Shown here piece by piece: positions 1 through 12,494 of a stretch of DNA of 64,000 nt. Source of the stretch: Mycolicibacterium palauense (lineage in GTDB: Bacteria > Actinomycetota > Actinomycetes > Mycobacteriales > Mycobacteriaceae); NCBI RefSeq assembly GCF_002592005.1, contig NZ_NVQF01000002.1:1-64000 (forward strand). The letters are read 5' to 3'. The notes below the pieces were generated by a model that was not told where the DNA came from, made no database searches, and saw only the letters and a program-made list of their open reading frames with translations. Made by a program: the position numbers and the translations under genes. Numbering within the stretch: the first letter of the stretch is position 1; each line of letters opens with the position of its first letter.

Positions 1-7
1 TCCATCT

Positions 8-727
8 GTGCACTTTTTGTGTTGCTGTTACGGCGGCCGCCGAGATCTCACATTCGTGTGTCGTGCGCGACGTGTGTCGTGTATACGCGCCAGCTTCCCA
101 ACGGGTCCCGACCCCCGCTGGCAGTTCCCGGACACCTCGGCCCCCCGCCCGGCCGGCGACCGCCGTCCCCTGCTGCTCGGCGGGGCCGCGCTCGCGGTCA
201 TCATCGTGGTGGGCGCACTGGTGTTCTGGCTCACCCGGCCCCCCGGCGACACGGCCGACACCGCGGACACGGCGGTTGGCACCACCACTCCGGCCCAGGA
301 CAGCGCGGCCCAGCAGGACCTGATGCGTCTGGTGCCACGGGGCTACCCGGCGGATTCGTGCCGGCCGGCGCCGCTGCCGGACAACGCGCGGGCCGCGGCG
401 AGCTGCGGGCCGAACACCGACGCGGGTGGCCCGTTGGCCTCGACGTTCACCCTGGCCGAAGACCGGGCCGGACTGCGGTCGCTGTTCGACCGGACGGTCT
501 CGTCGATGCAGGTACGGACATGCCCGGGCAACATCCAGTCACCGGGCCCGTGGCGGCGCAACGCGACGCCGGAGAAGGTCGCCGGCACGTTGGTGTGCGG
601 TCTGCGGGACACCACACCGACCGTGGCCTGGACGACTGACGATGACCTGATGGTCGCCGTGGCGGAGTCGGGATCGGGTGGTCCCAGACTCGATCAGCTG
701 TACACGTGGTGGTCGATGCATTCCTGA
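8..727 (+). CDS. Membrane-anchored mycobacterial protein, 5' end uncertain or truncated
   Basis: One clear transmembrane segment (about residues 56-75) is followed by an extracytoplasmic domain with four cysteines, including SCRP, SCGP, TCPG and VCGL contexts, and an aromatic ending with TWW. This arrangement resembles the small extracytoplasmic domains that mycobacteria place behind a membrane helix, sometimes as the tail of Ser/Thr kinases; that assignment is recalled, not searched. The first 35 or so codons do not look like coding sequence (Cys/Arg-rich), and the window edge is only 7 bases away. The true start may lie inside, or the gene may be the 3' part of something larger. Its last 90 bases occur again as a diverged copy at 4710-4802. 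A DTADTADTA run (about residues 82-90) is a short in-frame repeat. Confidence 0.55.
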   Translation: MHFLCCCYGGRRDLTFVCRARRVSCIRASFPTGPDPRWQFPDTSAPRPAGDRRPLLLGGAALAVIIVVGALVFWLTRPPGDTADTADTAVGTTTPAQDSAAQQDLMRLVPRGYPADSCRPAPLPDNARAAASCGPNTDAGGPLASTFTLAEDRAGLRSLFDRTVSSMQVRTCPGNIQSPGPWRRNATPEKVAGTLVCGLRDTTPTVAWTTDDDLMVAVAESGSGGPRLDQLYTWWSMHS

Positions 728-733
728 GGTCCG
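641..733 (+). repeat. Direct repeat copy 1 (end of the membrane-protein gene)
   Basis: This 93-base stretch covers the last 29 codons, the stop and six bases beyond. It matches 4710-4802 with 8 mismatches by eye (about 91% identity) in the same orientation. The two copies bracket the large repeat-protein gene. Confidence 0.9.
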
Positions 734-1006
734 GTGCAGACCTGGGTGCTGATGCGCCCGACGCTCTGGTCGACTGGTCTCTCCCTTTCGCAGCGGCCAC
801 GGATGTCGAGGGTGGTGTGCAGGGGTGTTCCCTCTATTGCTGGTGGCACGAAGCGGCTAACGTACCCACTCTGATTCGTTTGCTGTGTTGTCGCATTGTG
901 GATCGTTTACACAGGCAGTTGAGGACTGCTCGGTGGTGTGACGTTTTCTCCAATGTCTGGCAGTGCGGGCCGTGACCAGTTCAATGAACGATGGGGGATT
1001 TATCTG

Positions 1007-4687
<3,681 letters not shown>

Positions 4688-4709
4688 CGGTCGCGCCGCT
4701 CGGGTTCAT

Positions 4710-4802
4710 GGTGACCTGGCGGCCGCCGTGGCGGAGTCGGGATCGGGTGGTCCCAGACTCGATCAGCGGTACACGTGGTGGTCGGTGCATACCTGACGTC
4801 CG
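4710..4802 (+). pseudogene. Detached, diverged copy of the end of the 8-727 gene
   Basis: In one frame this stretch reads GDLAAAVAES and then GPRLDQRYTWWSVHT followed by a stop, matching the last residues of the 8-727 protein with a few substitutions (for example L to R, M to V, S to T). No upstream coding part accompanies it, so it is a remnant. It lies 22 bases after the stop of the repeat-protein gene. Confidence 0.8.
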
Positions 4803-4850
4803 TGGGCCGATGGCCCGGGGACGGTCGGGAATGCACCGACCGTATCCGCG

Positions 4851-5831
4851 TCAGGCCGTCGGGGCGGGAACCGGCGTCGTGGTGACGATCGGTGCCTGGG
4901 TTGGCGCCTGGGCGGGCGCCTCAGCGCCGTCGGCGGGCGTGCCCATGCTGCCCTCGGGCATCGGGGTTCCCGAACTGCCGGCGGGGGTCCCCTCCGCGGT
5001 GGCCGCGGCCTGGCCTTCCGGCAGCGGCGTGCCCTCGGGCACCGCGGCACTCTGGCTGCCCTCACTCGGGGTGCCGGTGCTGCCTTCGGGCAGCGGGGTG
5101 CCGGTGCTGCCTTCGGGCAGCGGGGTGCCGGTGCTGCCTTCGGGCAGCGGGGTGCCGGTGCTGCCGGCGGGCATCTCCTCGGCGGCCGCGCCCTCGGGCA
5201 GCGGCGTGCCGGAGCTTCCCGCGGGAACCTCTTCGGCGGGCAGTTCACCGGCCGGGGTCTCGGCGGCGTCCGCGGGGGCCTCGGCCGGCTCCGCGCCGGT
5301 CGCGGGCGTGCTCGCCGGCGCCGAGTACGACGACCCGCCGGAACGCGGCGCGGGCGGCGGCGGTGGCGGGGTCCAGGCGAGCAGATCCTGGCCCATCGAG
5401 TTGTAGACGACCACGAGGGGCTTCTCGCCGGTCACATCGAAGTACACCTTGCCGGTGGTCTGCTCACCCTGCGCCAGGGTCGCCGGGTTGACGCCCTGCG
5501 GTGTGGCCACACCGAACAGCACCCGGTAGTTCTCACCGTCGGCGGCCCGGGCGTTCAGATTCGACACGATCGGCGTCACCGTGCCCGCGACGGCCTGGTC
5601 GGTGGCGGTGGCCTCCCACAGCTGGCCCTTCACGGGATACGGGATCTGGTCGGTGCTGGGCTTGAGGTCGGCGATGGTCCAGGCCTGGACGATGTCGCCG
5701 TTGCGCAGCTCGCCCTTGCTCCCCATGGGCTGGGTGGTGACATCCTCGGCGGCGGAGACGGGAGCCCCCGACAGTGCGGTCACCGCCGCTGCTGCGGCCG
5801 CCACCGCGGCGGTCCTCAGACTGATCTTCAT
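4851..5831 (-). CDS. MPT63-like (DUF1942) secreted protein with Pro/Gly/Thr repeat tail
   Basis: A signal peptide (residues 1-27, ending in VSAAED) precedes a domain of about 120 residues closely resembling the secreted mycobacterial antigen MPT63/DUF1942, an immunoglobulin-like beta sandwich (GQLWEATATD, VTPIVSNLNAR, TTGKVYFDV stretches). Residues from about 150 to 326 form an extension absent from classical MPT63 (about 159 residues): a poly-Pro stretch, then Ala/Glu/Pro-rich sequence with GSTGTPLPE repeats. ATG at 5831 is preferred because GGAGGGG lies just upstream and the signal peptide begins there; an ATG 14 codons further up has no such support. Molecular function of the family is unknown. 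The gene ends 48 bases from the pseudogene fragment. Confidence 0.85.
   Translation of the reverse strand: MKISLRTAAVAAAAAAVTALSGAPVSAAEDVTTQPMGSKGELRNGDIVQAWTIADLKPSTDQIPYPVKGQLWEATATDQAVAGTVTPIVSNLNARAADGENYRVLFGVATPQGVNPATLAQGEQTTGKVYFDVTGEKPLVVVYNSMGQDLLAWTPPPPPPAPRSGGSSYSAPASTPATGAEPAEAPADAAETPAGELPAEEVPAGSSGTPLPEGAAAEEMPAGSTGTPLPEGSTGTPLPEGSTGTPLPEGSTGTPSEGSQSAAVPEGTPLPEGQAAATAEGTPAGSSGTPMPEGSMGTPADGAEAPAQAPTQAPIVTTTPVPAPTA
5071..5166 (-). repeat. 27-bp tandem repeat coding a nine-residue GSTGTPLPE unit
   Basis: Three full perfect copies of a 27-base unit start at 5071, 5098 and 5125, with a partial fourth at 5152. The length keeps frame, and degenerate versions occur elsewhere in the same tail. 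Confidence 0.9.
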
Positions 5832-5957
5832 CGTGTTCCCCTCCAGAGTCGTCACACCGCCGGCATCGCCCACGGGATGAATCCAATACGTCCGTACCGC
5901 ACGAAGCTAACAAACGGGACCGCCGGCGGGTATGCACCCTGGCCGGCCGGGTGTCGT

Positions 5958-6824
5958 TCAGGCGGGCACGAACTCCAGGTCGGACAGCGCGACGGCGTCG
6001 TCGCGGCCGGGTACCACGACGTTACCGACCATCCGCCCGTCGAGCTTCCAGACGTTGGCGCGCAGCGTCTCGCCGGGGAACACCACCCCCGCGAAGCGCG
6101 CACCGTAGGAGGACGGCGCGGTGGCGTCGCCGTCCAGAAGGGCGTCCACCAGCGCCTTGCAGGCCATCCCGTAGGTGCACAGCCCGTGCAGGATGGGTCG
6201 CGGAAAGCCCGCCGCGGCGGCGAATTCGGGGTCGGAGTGCAGGGGGTTGCGGTCACCGCACAGCCGGTAGAGCAACGCCTGCTGAGGCAGCGTGGTGATG
6301 TCGAGTTCGATGTCGGGGGCCCGGTCGTCGGGAATCGGCGACTGCGCTCCCGACGGGCCGCGGTCCCCGCCGAAGCCCCCCTCGCCGCGGGCGAATATCG
6401 AACGCTTCTGGGTCCACAGCAGCGCACCCGAGGGGTCGCTGACCGTGGTCTCCGACCAGATGACCGCGGCCTTGCCCTTGTCCCAGATCTCGGTGAAGCG
6501 GGTGACGGCCACCCCGGTGCCCGCCGGCGGGATGGGCCCGGGGGCCGAGACCGCCTCGCTGGCGTGCAGCACCCGCGACAGCTCGATGTCGATGCCCGGG
6601 AACTGCACCGTCGGCGGCTCGGTGAGATGGAAGCTCTGCGCGACGTTGCCGAACGTCGGCAGCACCTGCGGGGTGTTGTCGGTCAGATAGCGCAGCTCGC
6701 GGGGGTCCATCGGATCGGCGCCGGCGCCCAGCCCCAGGTGGTAGAGCTGGATGTCGCTGCTGGTCCAGGAGAACTCGACGGGCTCGAGTTCGGCGCCGAT
6801 GGCTTCCTCGAGGTTGATCGGCAT
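5958..6824 (-). CDS. hsd4B: MaoC-family (17beta-HSD4-type) enoyl-CoA hydratase, Rv3538-like
   Basis: A 288-residue double hot-dog protein. The C-terminal half carries the hydratase-2 active-site signature (YRLCGDRNPLHSDPEFA, about residues 183-199), with Asp and His of the D-x4-H motif, followed by PRPILHGLCTYG. In this family the enzyme hydrates 2-enoyl-CoA thioesters; the M. tuberculosis counterpart belongs to sterol side-chain beta-oxidation. The start at ATG 6824 is chosen over an upstream ATG because it follows the kstD stop by one base and has GGAAGGGG upstream. It is therefore the second gene of a kstD operon under the KstR box at 8549-8562. Confidence 0.85.
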   Translation of the reverse strand: MPINLEEAIGAELEPVEFSWTSSDIQLYHLGLGAGADPMDPRELRYLTDNTPQVLPTFGNVAQSFHLTEPPTVQFPGIDIELSRVLHASEAVSAPGPIPPAGTGVAVTRFTEIWDKGKAAVIWSETTVSDPSGALLWTQKRSIFARGEGGFGGDRGPSGAQSPIPDDRAPDIELDITTLPQQALLYRLCGDRNPLHSDPEFAAAAGFPRPILHGLCTYGMACKALVDALLDGDATAPSSYGARFAGVVFPGETLRANVWKLDGRMVGNVVVPGRDDAVALSDLEFVPA

Positions 6825-6825
6825 G

Positions 6826-8547
6826 TCAGCCCCTTCCTGCCGCGGATCCGTCGGCATGCCCGGCGGTGATGTGCCCGGCGATGTGCAGGGCCGCCAGATA
6901 CCCGAAGGTCATGGCCGGGCCGATGGTGCCGCCCGGGCCTGGATAGGTGTGCCCCATCACCGGCGCGCTGACGTTACCGGCCGCGTAGAGGCCCTCGATG
7001 ATCGACCCGTCGTCGCGCAGCGCCCGCCCGTCGTTGTCGGTGCGGATCCCGCCCTTGGTGCCCAGATCGCCGGGCACCATCTTGGCCGCGTAGTAGGGCG
7101 GGTGGGTGATCTCGCCCAGGTTGGGGTTGGGCTTGTTGGTGGGGTCGCCGTAGTAACGGTCATAGGCGCTCTCGCCGCGGAAGAAATCCTCGTCGGTGCC
7201 CGCGCGGGCGAAGCCGTTGAACCGTTCGACGGTGGCGGCCAGCGCCGCGGCCGGCAGGCCGGTCTTGGTGGCGAGCTCCTCGAGGGTGTCGGCCCTGACG
7301 ATGACCCCGGATTCCATCCACTTGTTCGGGATCCGTTGTCCGGGCTGAAGACCCGCGAAGATGTAGCGGTCGCGGTATTGCTGGTCGAACACCAGCCACG
7401 CCGGGATGTTCTCGCCCGGGCCGGGCCCCTGGCCGTACTGGCCGCCGTACATGTGGTGGCAGGCCTCGACATAGGGCATCGACTCGTTCATGAACCGCTT
7501 GCCGGACATGTTGACGATGATCGATCCCGGCGAATTGCGTTCGGACAGCGCGAACCACGGTGCGCCCACCAGCGGTACCGTCGGCCCCCACCAGGCGTCC
7601 TCCATGGTGTCCAAGGCGGCGCCGAGCTTCTCGGCGGCCACGATGCCGTCGCCGGTGTTGGCCGCCGCGCCCACCGTCCACTCCGTGGTGATCGGCGCGC
7701 GCTGGTATTTCACCCGCATCTGCTCGTTGTGCTCGAATCCCCCCGAACCCAGGATGACCCCGCGCCGGGCGCGGATCAGCTCGGGCTCGGCGCTCTCCGG
7801 GGCCGCCGCGTCGCGCACGTAGACGCCACGCACGACGCCGTCCTCCAGGTAGAGGTCGGTCATCGCGGTGTTCAGCCGTACCGGCACGCCGGCCTCGCGC
7901 AGCCCGATGCGCAGCGGGGCGATCAGTGCGCGCCCCATCCCGACGAGGTTCTTGCCGGTGGCCTGGGCCCACATGGTGCGCGCGCCGACCTTGAGGCTGC
8001 GCAACAACCCCCGGGGGTGCCGTTTGAGTTGGTTGAGCCGGACGTAGTCCTGCTGCATGACGACCACGTTGAGGGGCACCTTGCCGTAGGGCGGCTCCAG
8101 GCCGGGCAGGTCGGCGCCGAGCTTCTTGGCGTCGAACGGTTTGGGCTCGATCGATCGGCCGCCCGGCCGGCCGCCGGGGGTCTCGGGGTAGTAGTCGGAG
8201 TAGCCGGGCACCCAGCACATCTTCAGCGGCGAGTGCCTGAGCACGAACGACAGCATTTCGGGCCCGCGCTGCAGATAGGTGTCGATCTTGTCGGCGGGCA
8301 CCACGTCACCGATGATGGCGTGCAGGTAGGTCCGCGCGGCCTCGGCGGTGTCGGAGACCCCGTCACGCTTGAGGATCTCGTTGTTCGGGATCCAGACTCC
8401 GCCACCCGACCGCGCAGTGGAACCCCCATAGTGCGCGGCCTTCTCGACGACTATGGTGGAAAGGCCCTGGTGAGCGGCGGTCAGAGCGGCGACCATGCCG
8501 GCGCCGCCGCTGCCGATCACGACGACGTCGTACTCCTGTCCAGTCAT
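6826..8547 (-). CDS. kstD: 3-ketosteroid delta1-dehydrogenase
   Basis: A 573-residue flavoprotein that desaturates C1-C2 of 3-oxo-steroid ring A, needed with KshA to open the ring system. The N-terminal FAD-binding dinucleotide fold is obvious (VVVIGSGGAG at about residues 8-17, then the GGSTARSGGG segment), and the C-terminus has the Gly-rich YPGPGGTIGPA flavin contact. Length matches KstD (about 563 in M. tuberculosis). The start at ATG 8547 begins the FAD motif correctly and lies one base from a KstR operator, implying a leaderless or very short leader. It is divergent from hsaE and couples to the downstream hydratase (1-base gap). Confidence 0.95.
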   Translation of the reverse strand: MTGQEYDVVVIGSGGAGMVAALTAAHQGLSTIVVEKAAHYGGSTARSGGGVWIPNNEILKRDGVSDTAEAARTYLHAIIGDVVPADKIDTYLQRGPEMLSFVLRHSPLKMCWVPGYSDYYPETPGGRPGGRSIEPKPFDAKKLGADLPGLEPPYGKVPLNVVVMQQDYVRLNQLKRHPRGLLRSLKVGARTMWAQATGKNLVGMGRALIAPLRIGLREAGVPVRLNTAMTDLYLEDGVVRGVYVRDAAAPESAEPELIRARRGVILGSGGFEHNEQMRVKYQRAPITTEWTVGAAANTGDGIVAAEKLGAALDTMEDAWWGPTVPLVGAPWFALSERNSPGSIIVNMSGKRFMNESMPYVEACHHMYGGQYGQGPGPGENIPAWLVFDQQYRDRYIFAGLQPGQRIPNKWMESGVIVRADTLEELATKTGLPAAALAATVERFNGFARAGTDEDFFRGESAYDRYYGDPTNKPNPNLGEITHPPYYAAKMVPGDLGTKGGIRTDNDGRALRDDGSIIEGLYAAGNVSAPVMGHTYPGPGGTIGPAMTFGYLAALHIAGHITAGHADGSAAGRG

Positions 8548-8548
8548 G

Positions 8549-8562
8549 TAGAACACGTTATA
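8549..8562. promoter_or_regulatory. KstR operator between kstD and hsaE
   Basis: tagaacacgttata matches the mycobacterial KstR palindrome (TnnAACnnGTTnnA). It lies 1 base upstream of kstD and 57 bases upstream of hsaE, so it likely represses both. Confidence 0.8.
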
Positions 8563-8619
8563 GAATTGCCCGGCCTGGCGACAACATGGCCGGTTGAGGA
8601 AACGAGGGGAATTCGCACA

Positions 8620-9405
8620 ATGCTGTCCGATCAGATCCGGGCCGACCTCGCCGCCCAACTTGCCCAGGCCGAGGACAGCAGGGTTCCCATGGACCCGCTG
8701 ACCGCCGGCAATCCGGACATCGACGTGGTGGATGCCTACGAGATCCAGCTCATCAATATCCGGCGCCGGGTCGCCGAGGGGGCCCGGGTGATCGGCCACA
8801 AGGTGGGGCTGTCCAGCGAGGCCATGCAGAAGATGATGAACGTCGACGAACCCGACTACGGCCACCTGCTCGACGACATGGAGGTCTTCGAGGACCAGCC
8901 GGTCAAGGCCGGCAAGTACCTCTACCCGCGCGTCGAGGTCGAGGTCGGGTTCGTGCTGGCCGACGACCTGCCCGGGGCCGGCTGCACCGAGGACGACGTG
9001 CTGGCCGCCACGGCCGCCTTCGCGCCGTCGATCGAACTGATCGACACCCGCATCAAGGACTGGAAGATCAAGTTGTGCGACACCATCGCCGACAACGCCA
9101 GCTCGGCGGGGTGGGTGCTGGGCAAGGAACGGGTGTCGCCCAAGGACATCGACATCACCGCCATCGACGCGGTGCTGCGCTGCAACGGCGAGGTGATCGC
9201 CGAGGGCCGAAGCGACGCGGTGCTGGGAAATCCGGTGACCGCGGTGGCGTGGCTGGCCCGGAAAGTGGACAGTTTCGGGGTCCGGTTGAGGGCCGGTGAC
9301 GTGGTGTTACCGGGGTCGTGCACACGTGCGATAGATGCACGTCCGGGGGACAGTTTCGTCGCGGACTTCACCGGGTTAGGTTCAGTGCACCTGTCGTTCG
9401 AATAA
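8620..9405 (+). CDS. hsaE: 2-hydroxypenta/hexa-2,4-dienoate hydratase
   Basis: A 261-residue member of the FAH/hydratase family (MhpD type), the same length as M. tuberculosis HsaE. It adds water to the 2-hydroxydienoate released when HsaD splits the AB-ring cleavage product. The metal-binding region (YPRVEVEVGFVL, about residues 106-117, with acidic ligands) and the GWVLGKE segment are visible. ATG 8620 follows an AACGAGGGGAA ribosome-binding region and is the first start after the KstR box. First gene of hsaE-hsaG-hsaF; hsaG follows after 36 bases. Confidence 0.92.
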   Translation: MLSDQIRADLAAQLAQAEDSRVPMDPLTAGNPDIDVVDAYEIQLINIRRRVAEGARVIGHKVGLSSEAMQKMMNVDEPDYGHLLDDMEVFEDQPVKAGKYLYPRVEVEVGFVLADDLPGAGCTEDDVLAATAAFAPSIELIDTRIKDWKIKLCDTIADNASSAGWVLGKERVSPKDIDITAIDAVLRCNGEVIAEGRSDAVLGNPVTAVAWLARKVDSFGVRLRAGDVVLPGSCTRAIDARPGDSFVADFTGLGSVHLSFE

Positions 9406-9441
9406 GTCGTTCGAATTAGCGTCAATCAGCGAGGAACTCTC

Positions 9442-10386
9442 ATGGCTCAGAAGGCGACCGCGGCGATCGTCGGGTCGGGCAACATCAGCACCGACCTGCT
9501 GTACAAGCTGCTGCGATCGGAGTGGATCGAACCGCGCTGGATGGTCGGCATCGACCCGGCCAGCGAGGGCCTGGCCCGCGCCCGCAAGCTGGGTCTGGAG
9601 ACCTCCCACGAGGGGGCGGACTGGCTGCTCGGTCTCGACGAGAAACCGGACATGCTGTTCGAGGCCACCAGCGCCTACGTGCACCGTGACGCCGCCCCGC
9701 GCTACGCCGAGGCCGGAATCCGGGCCATCGACCTCACCCCGGCCGCGGTGGGGCCCGGGGTCATCCCGCCGGCGAATCTGCACGCACATCTGGACGCGCC
9801 GAACGTCAACATGGTGACCTGTGGTGGGCAGGCCACCATCCCGATGGTGTACGCGGTGACATCCGCGGTGGCCAAGCAGGGCGGGGTCGTGCCCTACGCC
9901 GAGATCGTGGCCTCGGTGTCCTCGGCGTCGGCCGGGCCCGGCACCCGGGCCAACATCGACGAGTTCACCAAGACCACCGCCAACGGCGTCGAGGTCATCG
10001 GCGGGGCCCAGCGCGGCAAGGCCATCATCATCCTCAACCCCGCCGAGCCGCCGATGATCATGCGCGACACCATCTTCTGCGCCATTCCCGAAGATGCCGA
10101 CCACGCTGCGATCACCCAGTCGATCAAGGATGTGGCGGCCGAGGTGCAGACCTACGTCCCGGGCTACCGGCTGCTCAACGAGCCGCAGTTCGATGAGCCT
10201 TCGGTGGTCAACGGCGGCAACCACGTGGTCACCATCTTCGTCGAGGTGGAGGGTGCGGGCGACTATCTGCCGCCGTACGCTGGAAATCTGGACATCATGA
10301 CCGCCGCGGCCACCAAGGTGGGCGAGGAGATCGCCAAGAAGTCGGCCGGGGTGTCCCTGTCCGCGTCATCAGGAGGCCAAGCATGA
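9442..10386 (+). CDS. hsaG: Propionaldehyde/acetaldehyde dehydrogenase (acylating)
   Basis: A 314-residue CoA-acylating aldehyde dehydrogenase. The NAD-binding loop GSGNIS (residues 11-16) and the catalytic Cys127 in VTCGGQAT are present. It oxidises the aldehyde passed from HsaF to propionyl-CoA or acetyl-CoA; the family works as a channelling complex with the aldolase. A GCGAGGA ribosome-binding site precedes ATG 9442. Its stop overlaps the start of hsaF by four bases (ATGA), which fits equal production of the two partners. Confidence 0.95.
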   Translation: MAQKATAAIVGSGNISTDLLYKLLRSEWIEPRWMVGIDPASEGLARARKLGLETSHEGADWLLGLDEKPDMLFEATSAYVHRDAAPRYAEAGIRAIDLTPAAVGPGVIPPANLHAHLDAPNVNMVTCGGQATIPMVYAVTSAVAKQGGVVPYAEIVASVSSASAGPGTRANIDEFTKTTANGVEVIGGAQRGKAIIILNPAEPPMIMRDTIFCAIPEDADHAAITQSIKDVAAEVQTYVPGYRLLNEPQFDEPSVVNGGNHVVTIFVEVEGAGDYLPPYAGNLDIMTAAATKVGEEIAKKSAGVSLSASSGGQA

Positions 10387-11438
10387 GCGGCATAGACAGC
10401 ATTTTCTTCAACCCGGTCTGGGACGTGCGGATGACCGACACGTCCCTGCGTGACGGCTCGCATCACAAACGTCACCAGTTCACCAAGGACGAGGTGGGCG
10501 CCATCGTCGCCGCGCTCGACGCCGCCGGGGTGCCGGTGATCGAGGTGACCCACGGTGACGGCCTCGGTGGTTCCAGCTTCAACTACGGCTTCTCCAAGAC
10601 CCCCGAGCAGGAGCTGATCAAGCTGGCCGCCGAGACGGCCAAGGAATCCAAGATCGCCTTCCTCATGCTGCCCGGGGTGGGCACCAAGGAGGACATCAAG
10701 GAGGCGCAGAACAACGGCGGCTCGATCTGCCGGATCGCCACCCACTGCACCGAGGCCGACGTGTCCATCCAGCACTTCGGCCTGGCCCGTGAGCTCGGCC
10801 TGGAGACGGTCGGCTTCCTGATGATGAGCCACACCATTCCGCCGGAGAAGCTGGCCGCCCAGGCCCGGATCATGGCCGACGCCGGCTGCCAGTGCGTCTA
10901 CGTGGTCGACTCGGCGGGTGCCCTGGTGCTCGAGGGGGTCCGCGACCGGGTGGCCGCGCTGGTCGCCGAACTCGGCGACGACGCACAGGTCGGTTTCCAC
11001 GGCCATGAGAACCTCGGGCTCGGTGTGGCCAACTCCATCGAGGCCGTGCGTGCCGGCGCCAAGCAGATCGACGGCAGCTGCCGCCGCTTCGGCGCCGGGG
11101 CCGGCAACGCCCCGGTGGAGGCGCTGATCGGTGTGTTCGACAAGATCGGTGTGAAGACCGGCATCGATTTCTTCGACATCGCCGACGCCGCCGAGGAGGT
11201 CGTCGCCCCGGCGATGCCCGCCGAGTGCCTGCTGGACCGCAACGCGCTGATCATGGGCTACTCCGGGGTGTACTCCAGCTTCCTCAAGCACGCCATCCGC
11301 CAGTCCGAGCGCTACGGGGTGCCCGCGCATCAGCTGCTGCACCGGGCCGGGCAGCGCAAGCTGATCGGCGGCCAGGAGGATCAGCTCATCGACATCGCCC
11401 TGGAGATCAAACGCGAGCAGGAGTCGGCTCAGGTGTAG
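10383..11438 (+). CDS. hsaF: 4-hydroxy-2-oxovalerate/2-oxohexanoate aldolase
   Basis: A 351-residue DmpG/HsaF-type class II aldolase that splits 4-hydroxy-2-oxohexanoate into pyruvate and propanal. The TIM-barrel start has [12 protein letters not shown] with the conserved Arg-Asp, and the metal-binding GFHGHENLG motif lies at about residues 200-208. The C-terminal communication domain follows ([11 protein letters not shown] onward). It overlaps hsaG by four bases, and the channel between the two enzymes is known in the family. The gene order hsaE-G-F is the same as in M. tuberculosis. Confidence 0.95.
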   Translation: MSGIDSIFFNPVWDVRMTDTSLRDGSHHKRHQFTKDEVGAIVAALDAAGVPVIEVTHGDGLGGSSFNYGFSKTPEQELIKLAAETAKESKIAFLMLPGVGTKEDIKEAQNNGGSICRIATHCTEADVSIQHFGLARELGLETVGFLMMSHTIPPEKLAAQARIMADAGCQCVYVVDSAGALVLEGVRDRVAALVAELGDDAQVGFHGHENLGLGVANSIEAVRAGAKQIDGSCRRFGAGAGNAPVEALIGVFDKIGVKTGIDFFDIADAAEEVVAPAMPAECLLDRNALIMGYSGVYSSFLKHAIRQSERYGVPAHQLLHRAGQRKLIGGQEDQLIDIALEIKREQESAQV

Positions 11439-11542
11439 CGAGCGGCGGTTGCACCGCGGTGCGCCACCCCAGCGGATTCGCATTCCGGTAGGGATCCCCG
11501 GCGCGCACCTGCTGGAGTCCGGCGAGCACCTCGTGGAAGCCG

Positions 11543-12367
11543 TCACGAAGCCCGCCGCGCCACCCAGTCGGCCACGAGCTCGTTGAATCGCTCCGGCTCC
11601 TCCCACATCGGGCAGTGCCCGCTGTCGTCGAACACATGCAGTTCGGCGTCGCCCAGAGCGTTGCTGAGCCACTGTGCGGAGGCCAGCTTGACCACCTTCT
11701 CGTCGACGCCCCAGACCAGCAGGTGGGGCACGGGCAGGCCCTGCAGGAACGGGCGGTAGTCGCGCAGCGTCTGATCGGCCAGAATGGCCGTCCCCGGGTT
11801 GGGCTCCATCTTGGTGATCTCGGCCAGCAGCGTCGCGGCCTGCTCCTGGGGAACGGGGTCCTTGAACATGTCCGTCACGAACTCGGCGAAGAAGGCGGCG
11901 AGGTCGCTCTGCATCGCGTCGACGAAGCCACTGAGCTCGTCGGGCGTGGCGATGCCGTGCGGCCAGTCGGGGCGGGTCAGGTCCGCGGGGCCCTGCGACA
12001 CGACGGCGAGCCGGGTGACCCGCGCGGTGCCGAACTGGCTGAGGAGATCCCACAACACAAAGGACCCCATCGACCAGCCGATACCCGTCACGTCGTGCAG
12101 GTCGAGCCCCGTCATCAGCTCGTGCAGATCGCGGGCATACTGTGCCACCGTGTTGCCGGTGCGCGAGGTCGGCGAGTCGCCGTGCGAGCGCAGGTCGACG
12201 GCCACGACGCGGTGGGCCCGGGCCAGGGCGTCAACGTTGTGGGTGAAGAACGCGCTGGTCATGCAGACACCGTGGACGAGCAACAACACCGGCCCGGCAC
12301 CCTTGTCGAGGTAGGGCAGCACCGCCCCGTCGGACAGGACGAACTCGTGCTTGTCAGGGTCGATCAC
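11543..12367 (-). CDS. Alpha/beta hydrolase
   Basis: A 274-residue alpha/beta-hydrolase. The oxyanion segment VHGVCM (about 31-36), nucleophile elbow GWSMGS with Ser99, and a late His in DSGHCPMWEEPE complete a plausible triad. GTG 12367 is preferred because GGGAG lies 6 bases upstream and the N-terminus then begins directly with the fold; the longer open frame upstream runs antisense into recQ. The substrate is unknown. Haloperoxidase- and lactonase-like hydrolases share this size. It converges on hsaF with a 104-base gap and has no KstR box in front. Confidence 0.8.
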   Translation of the reverse strand: MIDPDKHEFVLSDGAVLPYLDKGAGPVLLLVHGVCMTSAFFTHNVDALARAHRVVAVDLRSHGDSPTSRTGNTVAQYARDLHELMTGLDLHDVTGIGWSMGSFVLWDLLSQFGTARVTRLAVVSQGPADLTRPDWPHGIATPDELSGFVDAMQSDLAAFFAEFVTDMFKDPVPQEQAATLLAEITKMEPNPGTAILADQTLRDYRPFLQGLPVPHLLVWGVDEKVVKLASAQWLSNALGDAELHVFDDSGHCPMWEEPERFNELVADWVARRAS

Positions 12368-12494
12368 CGAAGGCTCCCGGGGTGGGCGAAGGGGGTGGCA
12401 CCCAGCTAACACGCTTGACCGGTGGACCGCAGGCCGGGGCGGTGCGGGGGTTGCCCGGCCCCGCTGTCGGTGCGATCCAGCAGGATGGGAGGCG

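Noticed and set aside
728..1006. Separate gene in the 279-base gap before the repeat-protein gene
   Set aside because: No frame with start, ribosome-binding site and coding character was found; it probably holds the promoter, but no clear -10/-35 was seen.
9395..9420. Direct repeat tcgttcgaat between hsaE and hsaG
   Set aside because: Two short copies across a stop codon; no link to a known operator and likely chance.
10263..12053. 596-codon minus-strand frame over hsaF and the hydrolase
   Set aside because: It is out of frame with the recognisable hydrolase and lies antisense to hsaF.
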